Below are positions 22,030 to 32,802 of a stretch of 56,914 bases of DNA, piece after piece. The notes under the pieces are model-generated. The model was not told the DNA's origin. It worked only from the letters and a program-made list of their open reading frames with translations, and did not search any database. The stretch comes from Flammula alnicola (taxonomy: Eukaryota > Basidiomycota > Agaricomycetes > Agaricales > Strophariaceae), in NCBI GenBank assembly GCA_015499995.1, contig JADNRV010000308.1:1-56914 (forward strand), written 5' to 3'. The first letter of the stretch is position 1. The number at the start of each line of letters is the position of its first letter. A program made the position numbers and the translations under genes.

Positions 22030-22950
22030 TGCATGGCCTTTCTTTGCTCGCCATAGGGTGTCTTTCTTTGGAGATGGGTTGTTTACAAACTGTGAGCCCA
22101 GTCTCCACCTCGACCAGAGCTTATGGCTTTTCTTGGCCCGCCCTTGGTCACTGCTATGCGGAGCCAGTTCCTTTACAAAGCATGCATCCGCTTTCTGCCA
22201 CGGCCGATGCTCATGGCTTCTTTTGGCCCACCGTTGGGTACCGCGGTGCAGAGCTGGTTTCTTTAGAAAGTGCGCATCTGCTTTATGGCTTCTCTTGGCC
22301 CACTGTTGGGTACCACTATGCGGAGCTGGTTCGCATACGAATTATGCATCCGCTCTCTGCCTTGACCAATATTCATGGCTTTTCTTGGCCCGCCGTTGGG
22401 TACGGCTATGCGGAGCTGGTTCGCTTGCGAACTGCGCTCTCTGCCTCGACCAACGCTCACGGCTTTTCTTGGCCTGCCACTGGGTACAGCTATGCGGAGC
22501 TGGTTCGCTTGCGAACTGCGCTCTCTGCCTTGACCAACACTCACGGCTTTTCTTGGCCCACCCTTGGGTACCATTATATGGAGCCAGTTTCCCAAAGGGT
22601 GCATCCGGTCTCTGCCTTGACCAATGCTCATGGCTTTTCTTGGCCCACGATTGGGTACCATTATGCAGAGCTAGTTCATTTACAAACTATGCTCTTTGCC
22701 TTGACCAATGCTCATGGCTTATCTTGGCCCTCCATTGGGTACCATTATTCAGAGACAGTTCATTTACAAACTGCGTATCCACTCTCTGCCTTGACCAATG
22801 TTCATGGCTTTTCTTGGCCCACTGTTGGGTACTGCTATACGGAGCTGGTTCATTTACGAGCTGCGCTCTCTGCCTTGACCGATGCTCATGGCTTATCTTG
22901 GCCCACCATTGGGTATTGTTATTCAGAGCTGGCTCTTCAACATATTTATG
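22030..22950 (+). repeat. Eleven-unit tandem repeat keeping reading frame, upstream of the Helentron ORF
   Basis: A unit of about 84-90 bp is repeated 11 times. Taking the GGC of each copy's ATGGC or ACGGC core as reference, copies start at 22035, 22125, 22215, 22287, 22377, 22461, 22545, 22632, 22716, 22806 and 22890. The steps are 90, 90, 72, 90, 84, 84, 87, 84, 90 and 84, all multiples of three. One plus frame reads about HGFSWPTVGYHYAELVHLQ per unit and runs without a stop into the Helentron ORF. Two other frames, one on each strand, are also open over much of the tract, so the true coding strand is not settled. The block is GC-richer than the AT-rich gene that follows. I do not recognise the repeat. 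Confidence 0.8.
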
Positions 22951-22991
22951 TGCCTGTTGTGTCAAATACTTTGGATTTGACTTCATTAGAC

Positions 22992-25900
22992 ATGTTTTAT
23001 CCTTCACGAAGCACCACAATCAAGAACTTTCAGCATATATTTGGGTATGAAGACGATATTTGTCACAATTTATTTTTTGATAGCCTTTCTTTCATTTACA
23101 AGAGCATGAAGCAAATTTTTATCTGCTTGGCATACTTTTTTCAATCACTTTATTGTGTTATATGTAAATTTCTATACAATATGGTGCATGAGATGAATAT
23201 AAGCATAATCTGGATACAAATTACAGATATTTGTGGAAGAAGTAACAGAGATTCAAGTACAATAACCTTAATTTTTGTTAAATTCAATCAGAATATTATG
23301 AGAAAACATGACTTTATTGTATTTCGGGCCAAAAAATTATCAAAATGTTCTCAATTTCTTTTTTATTACCACCTAGCTCAGCAAATTCAACTCCACTATA
23401 GCATTTGTCAGCGTGCTAGAAAATCTAAAAATAGAGTTTATAAGATTCCAAAGGAATTAAACCCAAAGTTTGAAAATAAATCCACATCTTCTGAATCCTG
23501 TGGAGCTGAACGTGCTACAAAGAAACAAAACTCATTCTTAGGTGGATATAAGGAGCCTTTGTTTGACTACAACTTTCTAAAACAATATTTGGATGAGGAT
23601 TACATTCCTAAGGATCCTAATGCCCAATTTAAATTTCTTGATTACATTAAGGTTGATAATCTTAGTCAATATTCAACTGAAAATGTTGTTTCTAGCAATA
23701 TTCCTTTGAATGTGTTATTTAATTATATAAAGCTGCAAAAAGCCAGACAAATTGCTTTATTACATGGAATACAAGCTGGATCACGCTGCCAACTAGTTCT
23801 TTTGTTAGCACATCTTGAAAATCATTTCTGCTCAAATTGTTTAGAAATGGTTAGTATATTTTCTATTGAGAAAAGTGTGTCTCAAAAAACAGCTGAGCGG
23901 GTTGAAAAATCCAGAGTTAAAAGTTCAAAATTGGAGGCTTCGAATAATCTCAAAAAGAAAAATACTAATATGGCAGAAATAAATTCAAAGATTGAAACGA
24001 CTTTTCCACCATCACCCATAGATTCTAATCTTTTTCATAAAATAAATAATAATGTCTGTAATAAAATGAAATCACTTGAAGAAGCAGGCTGTGCTGTATG
24101 CGGTCAATTAACTCCAATAAAAAAATTAAGCAAATTAAAAAGCATAAAGAACTTACTACATATTCTAACAGCTCAAGGTGTAACCAGAATTGAAAGAAAA
24201 AAAGAAGGGCCAATTAAAGAGTACAGTGGTCCTGTTCTTGATTATACATGTGACAAAATTTGTGATTCTTGTAGAATGGCATTACGGAAAAATAATGTCC
24301 CACGTTTGGCTCTGGTAAATGATTTGTGGATTGGTAAAATACCCTCTGAGTTGAAATCACTTCGATTCGTTGAGAAATTGTTAATTGCCAGAGTTCGACA
24401 TACTTGTAGTTATGTAAAAGTTGCATCTGGAATGAGAAAAATGAAGGCAAATGTGATAGCATTTGAATCACCTATCCCAAAGATTTATAATATTCTGCCT
24501 CCACCTCGTGAAGACTTGGATGATATTTTAGCAATTATTTTCACAGGACCTTGTAAGCCAACTGAAGCAGATTTAAAAAGAACACCATTTCTTGTTCGAC
24601 GGAATTATGTTATAAATGCTCTAAATTGGCTTAAATTAAATCACCGTGATTATGCTGATATTGAAATTTCTACAAAGAATATCGATGAATATCCAGAAGA
24701 TTCTGCACCAGTGTCTATAGAATATCGACAGGCAGCTACTAATAAAGTGCCTGAAGGAACTAGTGTATTTGATACAGAATTAGAAGATGGCACTGAAGAG
24801 GGTGATTGTTCTTTTACGGTACATGGTTTGACTGGTGAAATGCTAGATACTATGTCAACTAATAGTATCAAAGCCATGGCTCTTCGGCATTTAAATAATA
24901 ATGGCAAAATCCTTGCTATCGGCCATAGTGCCAAATTTGAATCTATATGGGATAATCCTCAACTCTATCCTCAAATGTTTCCCTGGCTTTTTCCATATGG
25001 CTTTGGAGGAATTGGGTCTAGCAAATTATCAGATAAAGAGCATAAAAAATATTTATTAATGTACCATGACAAACGTTTTCAGACAGATATTAATTTTTCC
25101 ATTTGTAGCATTTAGCCATGGACAAATTAAAGCATCCACAACACAGAGCTTTTTATTAGTTGATCAAAATCGATTTGAAAGTATTACACAAAGGTTACTA
25201 AATGTTGATCAAAATGTACTTGAAGATTTAACTTCTAAGCTAGCTAAAGGAGAGACGGTGAAACCTGAATCTGAATCTGAAAAGGCATGTTTTCAAATTA
25301 TCCGAGATTTGGATCATGTGGCTGGGAAGGTCAACGGTTCTATTACAAGTAAAAAATACATGAGAAATGAAATATGGTCATTAATTGCTGCAAAAGGTGC
25401 ACCATGTTGGTACATAACTCTTTCACCTGCAGATATTCAGCATCCAATCTGCATATATTTTGCTGATACAAAAGAAAAATTATATCCTTTAATTTTCTCA
25501 TATGATGAACGTATATGTCTTGTGTGCCAGAATCCAGTTGCAGGTGCAAGATTTTTTCATTTTATGGTTGATACATTTATAACTGATATTTTGGGTGTTG
25601 ATGCACAACATCGAGGATTATATGGTGATACAAGTGCTTATTATGGCACTGTAGAACAACAAGGCCGTCTGACTTTACATCTTCATATGTTAATTTGGAT
25701 TAAAGGTTGTTTAAATCCTCAGGAAATGAGAGATAAAATACTTAGTTTTGATTCTGAATGGAATCAAAAACTGACCGATTGGTTGGAAAGCTGTTATTCT
25801 GGAGATTTTATGACAGGAAATAAAGAAAAGGTTACACAGGAAACTATTATAGAATCAAAAAAGTCAGACTATAAAGATCCTACACAAACAATTCCAGAGG

Positions 25901-28900
25901 CAGCACCACCTTTGTGTACAAAAGGCCATGATTCTAAATTAGTTAGTGATTGTAAAACATGTTCCAATTGGAAAGTCTGGTATGAAAAATTTAAACAAAC
26001 TGTGGATGATTTATTATTGAAATCTAATTTACATGATTGTGACAGGGGTGTGAATAAAGATGGCACTAGAAATAAAAGTAAATCGTCAGCAAATTGTAAA
26101 GATAATAAATGGGGTAAATGTAAGGCTAGATTTCCAAGAGCTGTATTTGAAAATACATCAATAGATAAAGAAACAGGAGGCATTAATATGAAAAAATCTG
26201 AACCATGGCTAAACACATTTACACATCTAGTAACATATTTGTTTCGATGCAATACTGATGTTACAAATCTTTCATCAGGAACAGCAATAAAAGCAGTGGT
26301 ACTGTATGTATCAGACTATATTACAAAAACAACCTTGAAAACCCATACAATTTTTGACTCAATCCGGTCTGTTTTTCATAAAAATAGTGAAATGATAGGA
26401 GGTACTCTTCCTATGAAAGAAAAGGCAAGACGTCTTATGACAAAAGTTGTTAATTTATTGACTGCTAAAATGGAAATGGGTGCACCAATGATTTGTATGT
26501 ATCTTCTTGACAATCCAGATCACTATACTGATCACAAATTTATTCCATTTTTTTGGTCATCATTTGTTCATCATGCTAGAAAAGACTTTGAAAATGATGA
26601 TACAGCAAAAGAAGACACATCTCTCAAAATTGCATTGATTAAAAAGAAAGGCAGAATTCTGGGTTTATCTCCTGTATTTGATTATATCTATCGCTCGCCA
26701 GAGCTTGAACATATCTCACTTTATGATTGGATTACACAATACAAAAGAATGAAAATAAAGAAGATTACAAAAGCCAAAAAGGATAAAAATGATAATGATC
26801 AATATGAAGCATCATTTATAGACACTGTAGCTGATAATTCAATAGATAATGGAGCTGATGTCTCATTAGCTGAGTCAAATATTTCGCAAATAACAGATGT
26901 AACTGAAAATATTGATGAAATAGTAGTGTCTTCAACAAAAAATAGCAAATGTCAAACTTCCAAAAAATTGTCTAAAAATATGTATGAATTCTTACCAGAT
27001 CATCCATTGCATGATACACATGGTTTGCATAAAATTCCACCAAATGAGAAAATTATTCCAAATTTTATAGGTGCAACTATTCCTAGATGTGATCAAGGAG
27101 ACCGAGAGTTTTTCTGCTCCACCATGCTGGTGCTTTTCAAGCCATGGAGATGTGGATTAGACCTAAAGAATAAAATTGAATCATGGGATGAAGCATATGA
27201 AAACTATGCTTTTACAGAAAAACAAACTCAATTAATTAAGAATTTCAATATTAAATATGAATGTCTTGATGCACGTGATGACTACCGAGCTCAGCTTAAA
27301 GCAGGTAGTCTTACTTCAGTCATCGGAAGTTGGGAAAATGATGATGATGTTGATATAACTTGGGACAAAGGAATAGATAAGGATGATGCTGAGTTTGATG
27401 ATATCCCAAAAAATATGCAACAAATTGGAAAGGTACAGCTTTCACGTAATAAAAATGCAGAGTTAATAAAAGATGTACTCTATGGCATTGGATGGAATAT
27501 TGAAAAGACTAATAGCAATATGTCACAGACAATTCAGTTTGAGCCAGACAAAAAATTAACAGGATCAGAGTGGAGAGCTGAAATTATCAAAAAACACCAA
27601 GAACTTTTAGATAAAAGAAATGAGTTCAATTTTCAAAAAGTATCTGAGAAAACAGAAAACAGTGAAAACTTTTCAACCAAGAATAATCTAGTAAAAATTA
27701 TTGACAAATCATATTTAGAAAAGACATATGATGCAGGCATTCACAGGTCACATATTAATAATATTATAACTAAATATAAGCTCAATACTGAACAAGAAAG
27801 AGCTTTCCGTATTGTTGCTAATCATTCAATCAATCCTCATGCTGAGCAGCTAAAAATGTATCTAGGAGGCATGGGTGGAACAGGAAAGTCACAAGTGTTA
27901 AAAGCATTGTCTCATTTTTTCCAGGAACGCAATGAATCACATCAATTTATTATTGTTGCTCCAACAGGTAGTGCTGCTGCTCTTCTTGGTGGCTCAACAT
28001 ACCACTCTGCATTTGGTATAAATACATTTACTGACAATGCCGGGCTTTCACAAGTACGTACACGATTAGTAGGTGTTAGGACTGTCTTTCTTGATGAAGT
28101 ATCCATGCTTTCTGCATATGATCTGTATAAAATTAGTTATCAATTATGTCGAGTATTTAATATACTTGATATTCCATTTGGAGGCATAAATATGGTGTTT
28201 GCAGGAGACTTTGCTCAACTTCCACCTGCTGTGGGTGGAGAAAGTATATCTCTATATAGCCGTAAAAAGAAGCAATAGGAAAGGCCCTTTGGCATCAAGT
28301 AACAACTGTTGTAATATTAAGAGAGAATATGCGACAGAAGACCCAAAGCCCTGATGATAATAAATTTCAAACTGCACTTGAAAACATGAGGTACAATGCA
28401 TGTACACCAGCAGATATTGACTTTTTAAGAACACGTGTATCTTCAAATATTCCAAAAAGACCAAATGTTTGTCATGATAAATTTCGAAATATCTCAATAA
28501 TTACAGCAAGAAATATTCACAAGGATGAAATTAATAGAATTGGGGCAATACGGTTTGCTAAAGAAACTGGCCAGAAACTTACTGATTTTTTTTCAGATGA
28601 TACTGTTAAACTGAAAAAAAATACTGAAACAAAATATAAATCAAAAGGTCCAATTTTAAAGCTATCAGATATCACTGATGAAATTCAAAATATGTTGTGG
28701 ACTCAACTTCCATCAACTACTGATAAAAATATTTCAGGTAAGTTATCATTATGCATTGGACTTCCAATTATGATTCGGAGTAACTTTGCAACAGAACTCT
28801 GTATAACCAAAGGTCAAGAAGGTTTTGTACATGGTTGGCAAACAAAATTAGGCTCTAGAAATCAACCAGTACTGGATACCTTATTTGTGAAATTAAAGAA

Positions 28901-30494
28901 TCCTCCTTCTATAGTACAATTTGAAGGACTGCCTGAAAATGTTGTACCTTTATCACCTTCAACAAATATTATACAAGCTGCACTTCCAGATGATCATAGT
29001 ATATTTGTATCTAGAACCCAGGTTGAAGTCCTAGTAAATTTTGCAATGACAGATTTTGGGTCACAAGGAAAAACTCGTCCAGAAAATGTTGCTGATTTAA
29101 ATAATTTGCGAACTCATCAAGCCTACTATACTGCCTTGTCTCGGAGTGCTACTGCAGAGGGTACAGTAATATTGCAAGGTTTTTCACCACAAAAGATTAT
29201 GGGTGGAGCATCAGGTGCTCTTCGTCAGGAATTTAGAGAGCTAGAACTTCTAGATGAGATCACAACTCAGCGATATAATGGCAAATTATCTGTAACTGTT
29301 ACTGGAGAAACAAGAAATGAACTGATTAAAACCTTTAGACATTGGAAGGGTAAAAATTATATTCCATCAAAGGTACATTCTGCAATTCGTTGGTCCAAAA
29401 AAGATCCTCTGCTAGAGTCAGAGATACAGGATTTACCATGGAAGATTATAGAAAAAAAGAAAAAAGGCAAAAAAGAAAAGACAACCTTGGTGGAAGAGTC
29501 TCCTGAAGTTGAACCAATTATAGCAGTCCCTCCTGCCAAATTTATAATGGATAAATCATCAGACAAATCTAAAAAGCACAACCTTAGTGCCTCTACTGGT
29601 AATTCCCCTGAAAATTCTCCTAGTAAACAAGTAATTCATAAAAAACCTAACACAAATATATCAGCCATTACACACAATAATTATCATCCTAATTTTACAC
29701 CCCTTGGTTTGCAATGGAGTCAAAATAGTTGTGGTTTTGATTCTGTGTTTACAGTACTTTATTCAATTTGGAATATGAACCCTAATGAATGGTCAGAAAA
29801 ATTGCATGCTTTAGATAATGAGCTTCTTACCTTTTTAATAAATGGTTTTCAAAAGGTATTTAGTAATGAAGAAGTGTTTGAGACAATCAGAGACCAGTTC
29901 AGATTTAAAATTCAAACATATAGTCATGGTCAGTTCAGATTTGGAAGATTTATAACAGTTACCTCTCTTTGTGAGGCAATTTTAGCTACATCTCATTTAC
30001 TTTCTTGGAACTGTGTTTATGATTGCTCCAATGGTCACCATAGAAGGGGTATTGGATCTTATTCAAGTATGATATCCGCAGGTATAATCAGACATAATTC
30101 TATTAAAAATTGGATTAATAATCCTAGAGAATGCTCTGAGACAATTTGTAGACTGTGCGGTGAAAACACATTTGCTACCTATCAATTTAATATACTCCCT
30201 GATGTGCTTGTATTTGATTTTGGTGGTATAAAGTTGGTAATTAATTTTTCTATTAATGTGTCTTTCAATAATAGTCAGTACAAATACAAGTTAGCTGGCA
30301 TTATTTATTTTGGCAGTAATCATTTTACTTCTCGTATTATTACACAAAATGGTCAAATTTGGTTTCATGATGGAATTACAACTGGCCAACAACTGGAATA
30401 TGAAGGTACATGGGATCATGTTAGGGACAATTTAAATTTGTATAGATGTGGAGGTAAAAAGGCAATATTAGCTTTCTACACAAGGGCAACATAA
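22992..30494 (+). CDS. Helentron Rep/helicase protein with C-terminal USP-like cysteine protease, two frameshifts
   Basis: Intron-free, AT-rich gene; the start is uncertain (an in-frame ATG at 22992, though the frame is open back into the tandem repeat). N-terminal region includes CAVCGQL and CDKICDSC zinc-finger-like pairs. A Helitron-like N domain follows (HKKYLLMYHDKRFQTD), then Rep with the HUH-type HLH at 25678-25686 and a tyrosine pair YVSDYITK at 26305-26328. A Pif1-like SF1 helicase has Walker A GGMGGTGKS at 27865-27891, FLDEVSM near 28087, GDFAQLPP at 28204 and ALWHQVTTVVILRENMRQ. The C-terminus has a Cys box NSCGFDSVFTVLY (Cys at 29730) and a His box NHFTSRII (His at 30321), as in ubiquitin-specific proteases. 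One-base frame changes are needed near 25100 (T run) and 28264 (A run). Rep nicks and rejoins single strands, and the helicase drives rolling-circle transposition. Confidence 0.85.
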
Positions 30495-30520
30495 TTATTT
30501 AGACAAGAACAAAGGGAAAA

Positions 30521-30530
30521 CGGACTCGTA
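30521..30530 (-). repeat. 3' subterminal inverted repeat of the Helentron
   Basis: CGGACTCGTA, exact reverse complement of 3454-3463. It lies 27 bp after the Rep/helicase stop and about 30 bp before the element end, the asymmetric position typical of Helentrons. Confidence 0.7.
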
Positions 30531-30540
30531 CATGCCATGC

Positions 30541-30561
30541 GTAAGCAGTGGCCCACCTTAC
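30541..30561 (+). repeat. Terminal hairpin at the Helentron 3' end
   Basis: GTAAG (30541-30545) pairs with CTTAC (30557-30561), and GTGG (30548-30551) pairs with CCAC (30553-30556), with a 2-nt bulge. It ends at the junction with fungalysin intron sequence. Helitrons and Helentrons end in such a hairpin, thought to act as the stop signal for rolling-circle replication. Confidence 0.65.
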
Positions 30562-30601
30562 AAGTTAGTTTCTCATACGAATGCGGAATGGTGGAACTCA
30601 C

Positions 30602-32752
30602 TTGGCCATAGCGTCGGACCAGCCTAGAAATAGACACTGCATTCAGATGCGATACGAGGCCACTTTACAGGTATTATTTACCTTCTCCCATCCCAAAGGA
30701 TTCCAGCGTTTGCAGGCAACGCCCTGTACCGCCACCCGTCATGCGATTGGTAACTCCGTGCGTCATCTCATGGGTCACAATATCGTTCTCGAGGGCGCCA
30801 TCCCGATTGGGCTGCACACCTATGAACATCCAGCTCCATGCGCCATTAAGCCGATAATCCTGTTACTCACAGTAGTAAAATTCCAAATATACATTCCTGC
30901 TTCGCTTTTAACGTGAAGGTTTACGAAAAGGCCTCGAAGACGTACTCATGCGCCCTGATTGTCCACTTGGAAAAGAAGTCAGCTAAATTTGAAAAATGCT
31001 GGACTGCATAAATGCGCACTTACTCTGGAGGTGTCGTGAAGTCAGCGTTATTGATGCTGGAGCTATCTTGGACAGAAATCGAGACAGAATCATTCTGAGC
31101 ACCGCCTTTACCGAAGTTATTGCTCTGGAAATTAAAAGAAGACTATGGAGATTGGGCGTATGTATGTAAGTGATGGGCTATATATATTGCATATTTCTTA
31201 AGAATTTACCTCTGTGAAACCATATCTTGACAAATTTCAGTCGTAAATATGAATGTCTTCCAAAGCTAAAGACTAAGAGCGCACCTGTATGTAAGGTCGT
31301 GCATAGTGTTCACGATATAGAATGCATTGACCCGAGCAACATCGATGTTGCCCTGAACAGTGGGGTCCAAAGTTGGGTCCTGAGGATAATTGAATACGAG
31401 TTGAGCAGCGCTTTCGATCGAAGGTGAAGCAGCAGTGCCCTTGAAGGAAAATGCATTATTTCCGCTGGCCACGGAACGTGGTAAGATGGTGGCCTCCTGC
31501 ATGAAACGCGCGTTTAATCACTTACACCGTGGTACTAAAGAGTAAACCGATAGGTTAGCTAGATAGCCTTCGATAGAAAAGTGTAACAGTAAATATTTAC
31601 GTGAAATTAGTGGTGCCATTAGAATGCCACCCCAGTGGCGAGGACGCAAGGTCTTGGGGGTCCGTCAAAGTTTGAAAGCCTTCGACAAGCGTCTCTTCCT
31701 GGATTGGCAAAACGGTATACTATCCAAATTGGAATCGCCGTCATGAGAGGGAACGAAGACAAAATTATGCACGAAGACCTACGCTCGCCTGCGCGACGAA
31801 GTCCGTCACTGACACGAGTTCGCCTGAATGCGCATCGACAAACGCCTCATACCACGTTCCGGTAGTTTCATTCTGTATTTGAACGACGTGAGTTAGAACG
31901 GCTGTGTTGTCGGGTTTGGCGAAGAACTCGATAGTAGTTGGGTGATTGTTGTACTGCCCATCAAGTTTGGCTTCGGCAACTGATATCGCAGAAGGGAGAC
32001 TGATGGATGGAGTTGACGGTGCGGTAGTATCTTTAAAAGCAAAAAATCAGGTTAATTACTCTGTAGATTATCTGTTGTGAGATGAGATATACTAGGAGTA
32101 ATGAATGATGAGCCAAATGATACGACCTGAAGAAAGCCATGAGTACAATATCACATGCAAGAGGCTTGTGATGCGTGTACCTTTTTATTGTTGTTGAAGG
32201 CAACGTTTGCCACGGCGTTTGCAAATGGGACACCCTCCTATAGGGCAAAATGCAGTCGTGCTCGGGTGCTAAACTAACTTTGACATGCGACTTACATGGG
32301 TTTGGGTAAGAAAAGCGTGCTGAGCAACGTCTCCCGCGAAGCCCGATTTAAATACAATGCTGCTTGTATCTTTAGAGATGTGAGAGGCAGCGAAGGCGAT
32401 TGCAGCATCTGACAAAGAGAATGTATCCCGTTTCGAAAGAGGATGGTCGATGCCTTCAGCGAACGTCTAGATGTGTCTCAGGTCAATAAACTTTAGTCGA
32501 GGGTGGATTGGCGAAGACAAAAACTTCAAAGGTGCTCGGTGGGTGGTATGCCTCGACGTGGACCCCAGAGCCTATTTTGATTAACCGACGCGTTGCACGC
32601 TGCAGAGCCCCATTGACTTGAGGTTCACGATCCATTATAGCATGCGTTGCATAATGCGGAGAGGTCTCAGCAAATCGACTGGAAGCGAGGCCATTAGAGG
32701 CAACGACAAAGAGTATGAGCACCGCCGTCAAGAGTTCGTGAAGGGAAGGCAT
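30602..32752 (-). pseudogene. Fungalysin N-terminal and catalytic half, partner of 2790-3442
   Basis: Start at 32752 (MPSLHELLTAVLILFVVASN, signal peptide), chosen by alignment with the copy starting at 37143. A TATA box (TATAAAG, minus) lies at 32802-32796. Exons give a fungalysin propeptide (YHPPSTFE) and an M36 catalytic domain with [10 protein letters not shown] then HEMTH (zinc ligands) at 30772-30758 and [11 protein letters not shown]. The last exon ends GWSDAMA plus two bases at 30602, followed by a GTGAG donor. The acceptor for that intron is 27 kb away at 3443-3444. Unless the host can splice out the whole Helentron, the gene is inactive. The enzyme would be a secreted zinc endopeptidase that digests extracellular protein. 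Confidence 0.85.
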
Positions 32753-32802
32753 TGCAGGAACGCGGAGGTTGAAGAATGGCAACGGCTTTGAGGGTCTTTA
32801 TA

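Larger units (their letters stand above)
3454..30560 (+). mobile_element. Giant Helentron-like (Helitron2) element, about 27.1 kb, inside a fungalysin intron
   Basis: The insert lies between the two halves of one M36 gene. The heptamer CAAGTTA is present on both sides (3449-3455 and 30561-30567). Deleting one copy plus the insert leaves a 47-nt GT-AG intron with a CTAAC branch-site-like motif 12 nt from its AG. The left edge begins TACGAGTCCG (3454-3463). Its reverse complement occurs at 30521-30530, 27 bp after the Rep/helicase stop codon. A GTAAG/CTTAC-GTGG/CCAC hairpin at 30541-30561 then ends at the boundary. A 5' terminal repeat matched by a 3' subterminal repeat plus hairpin is the known asymmetric layout of Helentrons. 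Rolling-circle elements normally make no target duplication, so the heptamer may be partly coincidence or partly element end. Exact termini are uncertain by a few bases. Confidence 0.8.

Noticed and set aside
22263..23019. Minus-strand ORFs over the tandem repeat rich in Gly, Arg and Gln
   Set aside because: Same explanation: open frames forced by the repeat; no start, splice or family support.
21953..23050. Separate plus-frame ORF of 365 codons rich in Cys, Trp and Leu over the tandem repeat
   Set aside because: It is open mainly because the repeat units are multiples of three; the frame continuous with the Helentron gene is preferred, though the choice is not proven.
24000..30500. A virus-like or retrotransposon origin for the AT-rich block
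   Set aside because: Motifs are HUH Rep plus Pif1-like helicase; no reverse transcriptase, integrase, capsid or long terminal repeats were seen.
3456..30560. A Starship-type giant element
   Set aside because: No DUF3435-like tyrosine recombinase was seen at either end; the only transposition genes are the Rep/helicase and the nested hAT transposase. Starships are known from ascomycetes.
3456..30560. A KDZ (Kyakuja/Dileera/Zisupton) transposon carrying the TET/JBP gene
   Set aside because: KDZ elements are the usual TET/JBP partners, but no KDZ transposase or its cysteine-cluster region could be recognised in the window.
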